64,000 nt of DNA from the NCBI RefSeq assembly GCF_002218065.1, contig NZ_BDUB01000001.1, forward strand, positions 5,055,118-5,119,117, given 5' to 3'. The translations under genes and the position numbers were made by a program. The stretch comes from Nodularia sp. NIES-3585. Lineage in GTDB: Bacteria; Cyanobacteriota; Cyanobacteriia; Cyanobacteriales; Nostocaceae. Below the pieces are notes generated by a model. The model saw only the letters and a list, made by a program, of their open reading frames with translations, ran no database searches and was not told the origin of the DNA. Shown here one piece after another: positions 24,474-34,026 of this stretch (position 1 is the stretch's first letter; the number at the start of each line of letters is the position of its first letter).

Positions 24474-26615
24474 TTAAAACTCAGGACTCAGTGCCGATAA
24501 TGCCTGAAGGGCAGCTTGGATAATGTTGTCATACTTTGGTTGAGATATATCAATCTCTTGGGAGTCTTGACGATTTTTCCCTAGTAGACCAATTGTCTGT
24601 CCTGGTTGCATGACTAAAACTTTGCCTTCAGGATTTTTAATTCTTAATTCTGGTAAAACATCATTTTGATAAATACCACAAGTATAATTTCGCTGCTTGT
24701 ACTCAAAGTTAGCTTTTAATGGACTACCAGACGACTGATTAAATACATGAGTTGGTGGTAGCTGTTGAGAGTTGCTGGTTTGATGACTCAAATGCTGATG
24801 GGGAAGTCTGACACCGAGTAATTCCAACTCAATGGTAGTGTTGCCATTAAAGTGATTCTCTCGCAACTTGTAAGCAATATCCACTAGGGGTGGTAGGGGG
24901 AAGTAGTCGCGCCAACGCCAAGCGATCGCTTTAATTTTATACTGCTGGTCAAGAATAGTCTGGCTCAGTGTCAATTTAATGTGACCTTTACCCACAATTT
25001 TTTGCTCAATCACGTGGACATTAGATGTCCAAAATAATGGATCAGGATTCTCCATACCGCAGGGGTGAAGAGCATTTATTTGTTGGTATAGCTGCTGATT
25101 GAGTTGATTGAGATCAGCTTGAGCATCAATTTTGAGTAGTGGTTTCAGGTGTTGTAGTTCTAGACACTGATTCGCAAACTCACATAACCGCGATCGCAAT
25201 ATCTCCAAATTAGCGGCTGGGAAAGAAAAACCGCCGGCGGCTTTGTGTCCGCCAAACTTATCTAGCAAATCGTGACAATATTGTAACGCATCAAATACGT
25301 TAAACTCAGGAATCCCACGGGCTGATCCACGAATGTGTCCTGCATCTTCATAAGTGCCAATAAACACAGGTACACCGTAGCGTTCCACCAAACGAGAGGC
25401 GACAATTCCAATTACACCGTGATGCCAATTAGGTTGAACAACCACTAATACGCGGTCTTTTGGGAGAGAAGAAACAAACTCCTCTTCTACATAGGCGATC
25501 GCTTCTTGTTCAATTTCCTCGCACATTTGCTGACGGCTAGTGTTCGTTAATTCACACTGCATCGCCCGTTCTAGAGCGATCGCCATATCATCAGTAGTTA
25601 ATAATTCAATCACCGTCTGAGGATCACCAATGCGACCAATAGCATTAATGCGTGGCCCCAAGCGAAAGCCGATATCTTCAGGCTTTAAAGTTTTCGCAGA
25701 TGAGGGAGAGGGACTCTTTCCCCCTGCTCCCTGCTCCCTGCTCCCCTGCATCTTTTCCCCTTCCCTCGTTTGCAAGCCAGCCACTTCAATTAACGCCTTG
25801 ATTCCTGGTAAATCGGATTTAGGTAAATGCTTTAAACCGCGTTTTACCCAGCGACGGTTTACCCCAGTTAAAGGAGCTAAGTCTGCAATCGTTCCTAGTG
25901 TAAATAAGGCTAACATCGGCTGAACTAAGCCTTTAATCTCTCCTAACTGTTGTGCTAGAGATACCGCTAAAATATAGGCGACACCCACACCCGCAACACT
26001 GCGATAAGGTGAAGATGCGGCGATTAGTTTAGGGTTGAGGATGGCGTTAGCTGGGGGTAGTTTTAGGGGGATATCGTGGTGGTCTGTGACAATTACATTC
26101 AGACCCAGTTCTCTGGCTCTAGCGATTGGTTCATAAGCCGAAATCCCATTATCTACAGTCAGAATCAGTTCTACACCTTCACTGTGAAATTCTTCTACAA
26201 TCCGGTTATTAATCCCATAACCATCGTGCATTCGGCTGGGGATAGCATAATTGACTTGCGCGCCTAAACTGCGGAGACTACGCAATAATAAAGCAGTGCT
26301 AGTCATGCCATCAGCATCATAATCACCACAGATAGCAATTTTAGCTTTCGTTGCGATCGCTTGTTGCAATAACTCCACACTCGCCGCCAAATCAGGAAAT
26401 TCTTCTAAGGGTGAAGGTAAGACTAAAGACTCTGGATTTAAAAATGCTTCTGCTGCTTCTAGTGTTGTAATGCCACGATTAATCAATAACTGGCTAATAA
26501 TGGGGGAAACATTGGTAACATTCGCCAGATTTTGGGCAAATTCTGGTTGCTGCGGATAAATTTCCCAGCGCTGATTAGGTGTAGTCGGTTTTGGGAAAGC
26601 TTGATTGAGCATCAA
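24474..26615 (-). CDS. recJ: Single-stranded-DNA-specific exonuclease RecJ
   Basis: A 713-residue DHH-family 5'-3' exonuclease for recombination and mismatch repair. Motif I is CGDYDADG (Asp98, 100, 102), the DHH signature is VTDHHD (178-181), and DHHA1 and OB-like regions follow. Residues about 284-309 (EGEKMQ ... SSAKTL) form a low-complexity insert absent from typical RecJ. It is encoded by a GC-rich tandem repeat of the CTGCTCC type at 25710-25765. The reading frame is kept, so the enzyme is probably functional. It ends 37 bp from psb30 and is convergent with it. Confidence 0.93.
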   Translation of the reverse strand: MMLNQAFPKPTTPNQRWEIYPQQPEFAQNLANVTNVSPIISQLLINRGITTLEAAEAFLNPESLVLPSPLEEFPDLAASVELLQQAIATKAKIAICGDYDADGMTSTALLLRSLRSLGAQVNYAIPSRMHDGYGINNRIVEEFHSEGVELILTVDNGISAYEPIARARELGLNVIVTDHHDIPLKLPPANAILNPKLIAASSPYRSVAGVGVAYILAVSLAQQLGEIKGLVQPMLALFTLGTIADLAPLTGVNRRWVKRGLKHLPKSDLPGIKALIEVAGLQTREGEKMQGSREQGAGGKSPSPSSAKTLKPEDIGFRLGPRINAIGRIGDPQTVIELLTTDDMAIALERAMQCELTNTSRQQMCEEIEQEAIAYVEEEFVSSLPKDRVLVVVQPNWHHGVIGIVASRLVERYGVPVFIGTYEDAGHIRGSARGIPEFNVFDALQYCHDLLDKFGGHKAAGGFSFPAANLEILRSRLCEFANQCLELQHLKPLLKIDAQADLNQLNQQLYQQINALHPCGMENPDPLFWTSNVHVIEQKIVGKGHIKLTLSQTILDQQYKIKAIAWRWRDYFPLPPLVDIAYKLRENHFNGNTTIELELLGVRLPHQHLSHQTSNSQQLPPTHVFNQSSGSPLKANFEYKQRNYTCGIYQNDVLPELRIKNPEGKVLVMQPGQTIGLLGKNRQDSQEIDISQPKYDNIIQAALQALSALSPEF

Positions 26616-26693
26616 TTGTCAGTTGTGAGTCTTGCTCCAAAAAGTGATTACTTAACTCATAACTCATAACATTTTTTGCCCCCAGTTAAAACA

Positions 26694-28139
26694 CTACCTC
26701 TTCTCCTGATTCCAAGGAGAAATTTCCAAATGAACTGTTGCATTATTCCCCAAAACTTGTTTCCCTCGTTGAGGTAAGAGAATATCAGCTACAAAACCAT
26801 CTACATTAGAATTGGGATTTATGGGAATATGCGGTTCTTCATTGTCATAATTCCAAGTGTACTTAGCTGTGTATAAACTATCTAAGACTGTGACATCAAC
26901 GATGAGATGGTCAGACCAAAGGGGTAGTTGATCGATATGGCTCCCAAACCACCCATCTCTTTTGACAAAGGAATGCAACGCTAATCCAATCGCATATCTA
27001 CAAGTAGAATCACCAGTAGCGGAGTAGCTGGGAACCATGAAAGCTGTAAATAGTGGGATGGGTTTTTCCCTAGTTAACTCTAGTGTAATGGGACAATAAT
27101 GATCAATACTTTGTTGATGTATAGCAATAGGAAGACCACGCAAGGCACATCGGACTTCCATCTGATAAAAAGCATCTTCGCGATCGCCTAACTCCACATA
27201 ATTAAGCGATAGCTTCACCTTGATATCACCAAACAAAAAGCGTTGCAAGTTTTGATAACCCTCTTCCGAGTTGACCATTCCATAACGCCCACCATGAGTT
27301 CGATAGATATAGGCGCGATGCGATTCTTTGACATAGGCTTTATCAATCTGAACTAGACCATCACTTTGAGGGCCTACAGTCCTTTGTGCAACACCAAAAG
27401 CTACTTCATAATCATGGGCATTTGTACCAATAATACAAAAAACCCGGTCGGCTGGAAAAGCGTTATTAAGGCTTTGGGCATCAAAATTGTCAGGTAATAA
27501 AACTTGTTGCTGTGTTTGAGGTGTAAAATATTCATACATCCGCCGGGGGCCAAAGTCATCACTGTTATTGAGCCTGAGTGTGTCTCTAATTTTTTCGATT
27601 ACCCCACCACCAACTTGAAAATGAATGCCACCATGAGGTGTGCCATAGGTAAATAACTTGTCAATGTGATCAATAGCTTTCTCGTTGTTTTCGGGATAAA
27701 TCTTCTGGATGAGACTGCGACAAACAAGACCCCCCATAGAGTGGGCAATTAAGTAAACTTGATCAGCACCTGTTTTAGATTTAACAGTCTTGATCAAGTC
27801 TCTTAAACGCTCTGCTACTTGCTCAATTGTCAATCTGATAGCTGTCTGGGAACCCCAACTTGGGGTAGTTTCATCATAAAATCGGTAGATCCAAATAGAT
27901 TTCGGGTTTTTGCTCAACTGCTGATCGTTGTGATGCTCAAAAACAGGGCGATAACCGTGATCTGTGATCAGCCGTAAGAGTGGACTCTCGAAAAAAAACT
28001 GCTCTGGGTTTCCTTTCACACCTACCCGAATATGTGCCGAGCCACTATTGAATCCATAAAATGGATCTTGAACTGTTTGCTCAACATCTTTATCTGAGCC
28101 AGCATATCCACGCACATAGATGATGGGTAAATATTTCAT
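26694..28139 (-). CDS. Alpha/beta-hydrolase, lipase/PGAP1-like
   Basis: 481 residues. The N-terminal half is an alpha/beta-hydrolase: YVRGYAG oxyanion region, nucleophile Ser134 in AHSMGG, and THGG near residue 290 as a candidate catalytic His. The second half (about 310-481) is beta-rich and unlike classical lipases. The ester substrate is unknown. The N-terminus has no signal peptide. It lies between recJ and the SbcD-like nuclease gene on the same strand, but spacers of 78 and 176 bp argue against tight coupling. Confidence 0.72.
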   Translation of the reverse strand: MKYLPIIYVRGYAGSDKDVEQTVQDPFYGFNSGSAHIRVGVKGNPEQFFFESPLLRLITDHGYRPVFEHHNDQQLSKNPKSIWIYRFYDETTPSWGSQTAIRLTIEQVAERLRDLIKTVKSKTGADQVYLIAHSMGGLVCRSLIQKIYPENNEKAIDHIDKLFTYGTPHGGIHFQVGGGVIEKIRDTLRLNNSDDFGPRRMYEYFTPQTQQQVLLPDNFDAQSLNNAFPADRVFCIIGTNAHDYEVAFGVAQRTVGPQSDGLVQIDKAYVKESHRAYIYRTHGGRYGMVNSEEGYQNLQRFLFGDIKVKLSLNYVELGDREDAFYQMEVRCALRGLPIAIHQQSIDHYCPITLELTREKPIPLFTAFMVPSYSATGDSTCRYAIGLALHSFVKRDGWFGSHIDQLPLWSDHLIVDVTVLDSLYTAKYTWNYDNEEPHIPINPNSNVDGFVADILLPQRGKQVLGNNATVHLEISPWNQEKR

Positions 28140-28315
28140 TATTTGTTCTTTTAAAGTTAAATTTAGCTTTCAGGCGCAGTTGCAATTAAAAGCTACCAGA
28201 AGATATCTTTTTTGCAATCGATTTGTAAACAATTGTATTATTTGGGTTAAAGTCGGCAAATTTAGCATTTGTGACCATAAACCGAATTTCAAATCCCACA
28301 TTTAGACTCAAAACA

Positions 28316-29569
28316 CTAATCAACCGTCGCTCCTTCCAACCAAATCTCTACATCATCTGCGAGTAACTTTTCTGCTGCTTCCAACATAGATGCAGCGATA
28401 TCTTTTAAATCTTCGCGATTATTCAAGTAGGTTTTTAGCGCTGACCTAGGGTCAATACTGCTACTGGCGGTCAATTCGGGAATTCTGGGTCGAGCCAACT
28501 GGCTGACTAATTCTGCTTGAATCGTATAGTTGTGAGCCGGAGTTAAGGCTGTATGGATGGAAGCGCTATCAATCATATCCATCTGTTCCGAGCGGAGTTT
28601 ATAAATTAACCGCACTACAGTATCTTCAATATTATGTTTAGCGATCGCTTTCATTAAAGCAGCTTGTGGATCATCGGCTTTAGATATATCCACCTCTATG
28701 GTGCGGAAAGTCCGAACCGGTAAAGGACAAAACTCCCAATCAGCGCTTCCTCGCTCCAGTTCTATCATCACATAGCCTTTATCTTCTTTTTCTTCGCTAA
28801 AATCCACCCGCTCAATACTTCCGGGATAAATCACCGGCGGGTTATTGGACTTATTCAAATTTTGGTGACGGTGGACGTGTCCTAATGCCACATAATCAAA
28901 ACAAGGTCGCGTCAGCAAAGATAGAGGTAAAGTAAAACCCTTACCCACGGCTAAAAAACGCTCGGCTCCTAAAGTTGCATTGTCAGCCATTAAGTGAGCC
29001 AACAGCACAGTTGGCACATCAGGGTCAAGACGGCGAATTTCTCCTTCTAAAACCACTTGTAGACGTTCTGTTAACAGTTCATTCACCTCAGCCAAAGACG
29101 ACTTTTCAGTTTCCTGACGAGTCATCAAAGTCGAACGAGTCAGCCAAGGTAGAGTAATTACTTGCACTTTGCCATGACGAGTTTGAATACTGTGAGTGGT
29201 TACAGTATCACCCACAACAAAACCCCTCACTCCCAAAGTGCGGTAAATATTTAAACTCGCTCCTCCTACACCTTGAGAATGTTGGTCGTGGTTCCCGACT
29301 AATAGCACTGTGGGAATATCTGCATCCACAAGCCGGCGAAACTGACTGGCAAAGGCTTCTTGCACATATGGAGCTGGTGTGGCATCGGGGAAGGCATCAC
29401 CACCAAATATGACTATATCTACCGTATCTTCTAGCGCTCGGTCAATACATCGGGATAATGTCTTGACAAAATCCTCTAATCGTGTATTTAGTCCTGTAGC
29501 CGGATTCATGCGTCCGTGGGAGAAACCGCTTCCCATGTGGATGTCGGAGAGATGGAGGATTTTAATCAT
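28316..29569 (-). CDS. DNA-repair exonuclease SbcD/Mre11-like metallophosphatase
   Basis: A 417-residue calcineurin-type phosphoesterase. Metal motifs are DIHMG (residues 9-13), GGDAFPD, GNHDQH and GHVHRH. This is the set of the SbcD/Mre11 nuclease family that trims DNA ends with an SbcC/Rad50 ATPase. No sbcC is adjacent. The C-terminal 100 residues (polar, Ala-rich) differ from E. coli SbcD and may be a cyanobacterial cap. Confidence 0.85.
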   Translation of the reverse strand: MIKILHLSDIHMGSGFSHGRMNPATGLNTRLEDFVKTLSRCIDRALEDTVDIVIFGGDAFPDATPAPYVQEAFASQFRRLVDADIPTVLLVGNHDQHSQGVGGASLNIYRTLGVRGFVVGDTVTTHSIQTRHGKVQVITLPWLTRSTLMTRQETEKSSLAEVNELLTERLQVVLEGEIRRLDPDVPTVLLAHLMADNATLGAERFLAVGKGFTLPLSLLTRPCFDYVALGHVHRHQNLNKSNNPPVIYPGSIERVDFSEEKEDKGYVMIELERGSADWEFCPLPVRTFRTIEVDISKADDPQAALMKAIAKHNIEDTVVRLIYKLRSEQMDMIDSASIHTALTPAHNYTIQAELVSQLARPRIPELTASSSIDPRSALKTYLNNREDLKDIAASMLEAAEKLLADDVEIWLEGATVD

Positions 29570-29934
29570 CTTTCTCAGGTGTCAGTTGACCTTTGTTTAA
29601 CATACTAATAGACATCGACCGAATTCAAATATTTGTATTGCAGAGTCTCTACATTCTTTGTCGCCATTATGACTATTAATCAGGGACTAGCTAGCTAAAC
29701 ATTCTGTAAACTCCCGTAATAATGCCCTGTAAATAAGGTCTAATTAAATACTTGTCAACCGTAGTGAGACAAAGGCTAGTGTTGGCTTTTCCCACTCAGA
29801 TAAATTTTGAACCAAATACTACAATTATTGCTAAGAAACTTTACAAAATTTTAATTTTTATAGTGCTTTTATATATATTTATGCGCTTAATGATAAGTTA
29901 AGAAAATCATAAGAAATAAAGGATTTTACAAAAA
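29570..29934. other. AT-rich spacer upstream of the small membrane peptide
   Basis: No gene was seen. The last 150 bp are very AT-rich. ATAAAGGA at about 29915-29922 may serve as the ribosome site for the ATG at 29935. Confidence 0.35.
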
Positions 29935-30039
29935 ATGAATAATTCCAACCTACCTAATCAATTTGGCCAATCCATGATTATGGGTGCTTTCATCCTTTTG
30001 ACCAGTGTTGCCGTCATCGCCATCATGAACGTGTTCTAA
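29935..30039 (+). CDS. 34-residue single-helix membrane peptide
   Basis: ATG at 29935 to TAA at 30037-30039. The first 12 residues are polar (MNNSNLPNQFGQ); residues 13-34 form one continuous hydrophobic helix ending MNVF. It looks like the small thylakoid-complex subunits of cyanobacteria, but does not match PetN, PetL, PsbX, PsaM or PsbT as I know them. AAAGGA lies upstream and a hairpin follows at 30080-30101, so a short monocistronic transcript is plausible. A real gene is likely; the partner is unknown. Confidence 0.6.
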   Translation: MNNSNLPNQFGQSMIMGAFILLTSVAVIAIMNVF

Positions 30040-30079
30040 GCTTAAAAACTGTAAATTTTAGTAAACATAGTCGATTAAG

Positions 30080-30106
30080 CCCTGCTCAATACTGAGTAGG
30101 GTATTT
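30080..30106 (+). terminator. Hairpin after the 34-residue peptide gene
   Basis: CCCTGCTCA pairs with TGAGTAGGG (one G-T) across a 4-nt loop and is followed by TATTT. It is 40 bp after the stop codon. Confidence 0.5.
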
Positions 30107-30185
30107 ACATTTTTTAACAGAAATTACAAAATAATATTATTAAGCGATCGCTAATGTAAACATCCTCTAAAACATGACAAAAAAA

Positions 30186-30232
30186 TGTAGGTTGGGTTGA
30201 CGTAACCAAACCCAACATTCTTGCCAGCGTTG
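30186..30232. repeat. Fragment of MITE family A
   Basis: TGTAGGTTGGGTTGACGTAA and the following CCAAACCCAACAT repeat the central part of the 6766-6913 element in inverted orientation. The outer ends are missing. Confidence 0.5.
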
Positions 30233-30316
30233 AGTCATACCTCAGGCACACTGCGCGAAGGCGGTTCGTTAAGAAAAATGACCCTTACAAAAAAATACGC
30301 GTGATGTGGAACCCTT

Positions 30317-30344
30317 GTAGAGATGTTCCATGGAACGTCCCTGG
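30317..30344. repeat. Dispersed palindrome (copy 1)
   Basis: GTAGAGATGTTCCATGGAAC and the following GTCCCTGG form an imperfect palindrome centred on CCATGG. A better copy is at 34250-34279. Confidence 0.55.
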
Positions 30345-30363
30345 ATTTTAAGCGAGCAGTATT

Positions 30364-30559
30364 TATAGCGGTATGCACTTAAATGAAGTACATCATAGCC
30401 CCCTCCTCGCTTGCGCTACGGTGTACACACATCCTGAGCCAAAAAGAGTTTTCAGCCCTAAAAACCGAATTTAACTCTAAATCCAGTTCCCCTCCTCGCT
30501 TGCGCGGGGAGGGGCTAGGGGTGGGGTTCTTGTATCTCACTTAACTGATAACCGCTATA
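30364..30559. mobile_element. MITE-like element, family D
   Basis: Inverted ends TATAGCGGTATGCACTTAA and TTAACTGATAACCGCTATA (16 of 19 match as inverted repeats) enclose 196 bp. The interior has two CCCTCCTCGCTTGCG stretches. No coding capacity. Confidence 0.5.
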
Positions 30560-30585
30560 AATTAGTATTAATAATCAAAAAACAC

Positions 30586-30610
30586 AGAAAAAGCACCCTA
30601 CTGGGGTGCT
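30586..30610 (-). terminator. Terminator for the lipoxygenase gene
   Basis: On the minus strand AGCACCC and GGGTGCT pair and are followed by TTTTT. The hairpin starts 13 bp after the lipoxygenase stop. Confidence 0.7.
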
Positions 30611-30622
30611 ACTCTGTATCTA

Positions 30623-32755
30623 TTAGATATTGATGCTTTGAGGAATCTTGGTAGGCAGCAAAAACTCGTAAGGTATTATCCTATCATGCGTACTATTACT
30701 ATTTCTCTGGTGAATCTGTTCCTCAATGTCTTTGAGGTTTGCCTGGAATTTATTCAAAGCAGTTGTGACATTTGGATCTGTAAAAGCTGATGCGGAATAA
30801 TTGCCTAAATTTGTGTAGTGGATAGAACCAAGTAAATAAAGTAAATTTATCTGATTTAGTGCTTGCATTAGGGGCGGTAGTCCATTGATGAAATTCTCTG
30901 GCTGCTGAGGATCTATAGGTGCAGGTAAATAACGGGCTAAAGGAAATGCTGGTGTATACATCATCAGTTCCTTTTGCGGGAAATTAACAGCAGCATGTTG
31001 AGCGCTAGCCGTAAAAATAATCGTCGAGACAGCTTTCACCAGATAATCTAGCGTTTTAATACGCCCTTGTCCATCGTCACCAAAATTCTGTAAGCGGCCT
31101 CCTTCAAGAGAAATCAATGTAGATGCCCAAGCCTGTAAATCCTGGTCATTAAGAACTGATGAATCACTGATATAGTAGAGACGCAAATATTCTTTAACCC
31201 AACTTTCAATCGCCTCCCAAATCAGTAACCCGTCATCTCTATAGGGGTAAGTAGGTAGTTTGCTAGTATCGTCAACACCCCGACTTTTTAAAGTATCAGG
31301 AAAAGCAATATCATTAAAGTTAAACAGGTAGCTTTGCGTTCCATTAGCACCTAAAGTTTGGTCACTGCTAAGACTGCTAGCTAACAGTTCTTCTACACCG
31401 CCTCCAGGGGCGATTAACATGGAATGAGCGCCATAATTAATTAATAAAGTACCCTCAAGATGAGGTTTCAGCAGTTTTTTGAGCTTGTGGTTCTCAGGTA
31501 ATTGATTAGTTGCCACAACAAAAGCCTCAACCACTAAGTGAGTACGGCCTAAGTGACTGACTAACTCGTGATAGTTGCTATCTGCCATTTCTACAATATT
31601 CTTGGCAGTCATCCATGTATCTGCGTCGGTATCAGTAACTAAAGGTGTAAATAAAACCCAGTTATTACTAATTGAAGGCTGCTGATAACTAATTGCTACT
31701 GGGAATAAAGAGCGAACTGTATAGCTACTTGGTGGCACTGCAAACAGCGCTAAAGGAGCAGAAATATACTTTTGTTCTTGTAGGTAAATGCCATTTACCA
31801 AAGTACCTAACAGAGTATAGTCTGCTAAATAAATTCGACCTTCAGCTAGTGCGTTATTGAGAGTATCTGCAACTCCATATAATTTAGAAATATCCGAATA
31901 TTTCTCTTCAGTAATTGGTAAACGCAAATCTAATTGTGATATCTGCCGTAGCACAACTGGGTTGGCTCCAGCCACCTGCATATAAGCAAAATATTTATCT
32001 TCTTGAAAGTGATAAGAAATATCCGGCTTGCCTATAGCTTGAAATTGTTGGTTGTAATCTTTCAGGCTAGGAGAATTAGAAGCAGACTTTAAATCGGTGG
32101 ATTGATACTTAGCTAGTTCTGCCAACTTAGCCGTAAATTTAATTATTCCCTTAAGAACTTCAATTTGAGGTTCTTCACTTATTTCTTTTAAATTTGCGTT
32201 AACTTTATCTGGATTTTCAGCTAAAAATTGATCAAGCTGTTTTTCAATTTCTTGAAATTCTTCATCGATTTTAGGGTGAGTAATACTTTCATTTAGTTGT
32301 TGACTTTTAGCAATCTCAAGTTGCTCATCAACTTTCTGAGTTTGGTCAATTTCTTCTAAAATTGATTTCAGCTTTAGAATAATAACTCCTAATTCTTCTT
32401 GAACTTCTGGCTTGTTTATTTGGTCACCAATCGCATTTAAAGAAACGGCTATTATTGATTTAAGTAAACCTGGTTGAGAGATTAAAGATGTGTTTAACTG
32501 AATAACAAGTAATCGGATTACTACTGCAATTACCCATTTGAGGCTAGGAAGTTCTGCTTTGGGAAGAAGAGGTATAATAACAGTTGTATTATTAGTGGGA
32601 ATTTTTAATTGAGGTACATTTGTTATAGCTAAAGGATTTAGATAATCGTGGTTGTATTCATACTTAAAATCTTGAAATGCAGCTTGATATAATTTCACAA
32701 CTGCATATAACTGTTTCAGCAAATCGATTTGATTGGAGATCATAATTTTTCTCAT
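30623..32755 (-). CDS. Lipoxygenase (non-heme iron fatty-acid dioxygenase)
   Basis: 710 residues. It adds O2 to polyunsaturated fatty acids to give hydroperoxides. All five iron ligands of the plant/bacterial family can be placed: His396 and His401 in HELVSHLGRTH, His587 and Asn591 in AQHAAVN, and the C-terminal Ile710. The N-terminal 230 residues are helical and charged (EELGVIILKLKSILEEIDQ and similar), with no obvious PLAT beta-barrel. No signal peptide was seen. Start at 32755, or the Met 12 bp later. It is monocistronic, ending at a terminator. Regiospecificity cannot be read from the sequence. Confidence 0.9.
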   Translation of the reverse strand: MRKIMISNQIDLLKQLYAVVKLYQAAFQDFKYEYNHDYLNPLAITNVPQLKIPTNNTTVIIPLLPKAELPSLKWVIAVVIRLLVIQLNTSLISQPGLLKSIIAVSLNAIGDQINKPEVQEELGVIILKLKSILEEIDQTQKVDEQLEIAKSQQLNESITHPKIDEEFQEIEKQLDQFLAENPDKVNANLKEISEEPQIEVLKGIIKFTAKLAELAKYQSTDLKSASNSPSLKDYNQQFQAIGKPDISYHFQEDKYFAYMQVAGANPVVLRQISQLDLRLPITEEKYSDISKLYGVADTLNNALAEGRIYLADYTLLGTLVNGIYLQEQKYISAPLALFAVPPSSYTVRSLFPVAISYQQPSISNNWVLFTPLVTDTDADTWMTAKNIVEMADSNYHELVSHLGRTHLVVEAFVVATNQLPENHKLKKLLKPHLEGTLLINYGAHSMLIAPGGGVEELLASSLSSDQTLGANGTQSYLFNFNDIAFPDTLKSRGVDDTSKLPTYPYRDDGLLIWEAIESWVKEYLRLYYISDSSVLNDQDLQAWASTLISLEGGRLQNFGDDGQGRIKTLDYLVKAVSTIIFTASAQHAAVNFPQKELMMYTPAFPLARYLPAPIDPQQPENFINGLPPLMQALNQINLLYLLGSIHYTNLGNYSASAFTDPNVTTALNKFQANLKDIEEQIHQRNSNSTHDRIIPYEFLLPTKIPQSINI

Positions 32756-32824
32756 TTAAGATAGATAAAGAATATTCAGGTTGAAAAGTTTATGGCTAAC
32801 GCCACGCTACGCTATGGGCGACTT

Positions 32825-32941
32825 CTAGTCGCTAGGTCTGTAATAAATTAGACTTTTCAAACAAACTCTTAGATATTCCTTGATGTCTTCAGACAGAAGA
32901 CCAGAAAATTCATTAACATCAGGCATCGGATAAAAAGACAT
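32825..32941 (-). CDS. Possible 38-residue small protein
   Basis: ATG at 32941 to TAG at 32825-32827 encodes MSFYPMPDVNEFSGLLSEDI and continues to a Tyr-rich end (LIYYRPSD). GAGGA lies about 10 nt upstream. The composition is protein-like. It stands upstream of, and on the same strand as, the lipoxygenase gene. Part of its 3' end overlaps a repeat-like sequence, so it may be a truncated gene. Confidence 0.33.
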   Translation of the reverse strand: MSFYPMPDVNEFSGLLSEDIKEYLRVCLKSLIYYRPSD

Positions 32942-33239
32942 GATTGGAAATCCTCGTGTTATGTAACAACATGAATAGAGGAAGTTACTCCGTTTGAACT
33001 TCTGATAATGCGTTCTTTGACCTTGTTTAAGCGAAGGTTATTACTTCTGACAACAAAATATATTTACTCAGCTTGTTTGATTTTCAGCCAAGCCTGCCGT
33101 TCTATTGCTGCTTTGCCACAAAATCTTTTTTATAGGTATTGTGTACTGATGTTTTAAGGCTTATAACAACCTTCAATCAAGAATTAAATATACTGTTATT
33201 TGCTACTAGGCACAAATTTTCTTAGTAAAACTACACAAC

Positions 33240-33420
33240 TAGTGGCGTAGCCAGCTTAAAATGATGCAAAAAATTGTAGGTTGGGGAGCCAGTGCGATCT
33301 TGGGGGTTTCCCCCATGAGCAACTGGCGTTTGACGAAAGGAAACCCAACATCATTGGTAGCTTTGGGTTGCGCTGCGCTTAACCCAACCTACGTCTAATG
33401 CACTGTTTAAAGCTTGTCAA
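33240..33420. mobile_element. MITE-like element, family A copy 2 (inverted, with internal insertion)
   Basis: Homologous to 6766-6913 read in reverse. It shares TAGTGGCGTAGCCAGCTTAA, GGTTGCGCTGCGCTTAACCC and the GCTTGTCAA end. About 50 bp extra (AGTGCGATCTTGGGGGTTTC and on) occupy one arm. The far end has lost the GCCACTA terminus. Confidence 0.6.
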
Positions 33421-33496
33421 TGGGGACTGTGGGAGATAATATCATGCCAACGGGCAAGTCCTTGTTCTAGGAGGTTAATTGAGTTCATGCTTATTT

Positions 33497-33706
33497 TCAC
33501 TCGTCTAATAAACTCATTAATGCGTGAAGTTCAGGGTCATTTGATTCTGCTAATTGATGCTGTAACTCTAATATTTGATTCTTTAATACTTCAGATGTAT
33601 GAATCATATTAGATGCTTGGGCAATTCTTAATTGACTTTCTTTTACTCTAATTTTTCTTAATAGTTCATCTACCGCATCAATTGAGTCATAATTTTGAGA
33701 AATCAT
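33497..33706 (-). CDS. Small hydrophilic protein, 69 residues
   Basis: A longer frame exists upstream, but GGAGG lies 5 nt before the ATG at 33706, which therefore is the likely start (MISQNYDSIDAVDELL). The protein is helical and charged, with a coiled-coil-like run (VLKNQILELQHQLAES). I do not recognise a family. Nearby repeats isolate it from neighbours. Confidence 0.6.
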   Translation of the reverse strand: MISQNYDSIDAVDELLRKIRVKESQLRIAQASNMIHTSEVLKNQILELQHQLAESNDPELHALMSLLDE

Positions 33707-33786
33707 CAGAACCTCCGTACCGAAGAAACTCCTGGCTTGAAACATTGGGTAAGACGTGGTTTTTCTGACAGCCTTACACTTATTCA

Positions 33787-34026
33787 AATATAAAGATGAC
33801 GTGGCGAAATATATATATTATTTCGCTTAGTTTAAATTTCAATTAAAAATTATACACTTTATTCAGATCAAATTTAATAGGAAGCCATACAGTTTGGTTA
33901 CGCTAAAAAAATAACTACAAGGTTCATATTGTCAAATTAAATTTACAAAATTTATTCTACAAACCTGCCTTGAGACTGATTAAAATCAGCGTTGCACTAA
34001 GCAAGTAGGCACCGAATAAATGAAAC
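33787..34026. other. AT-rich spacer
   Basis: 240 bp with very low GC content and no gene; repeats follow on its right side up to the mnmG leader (34280-34535), which also lacks a gene. Confidence 0.3.
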
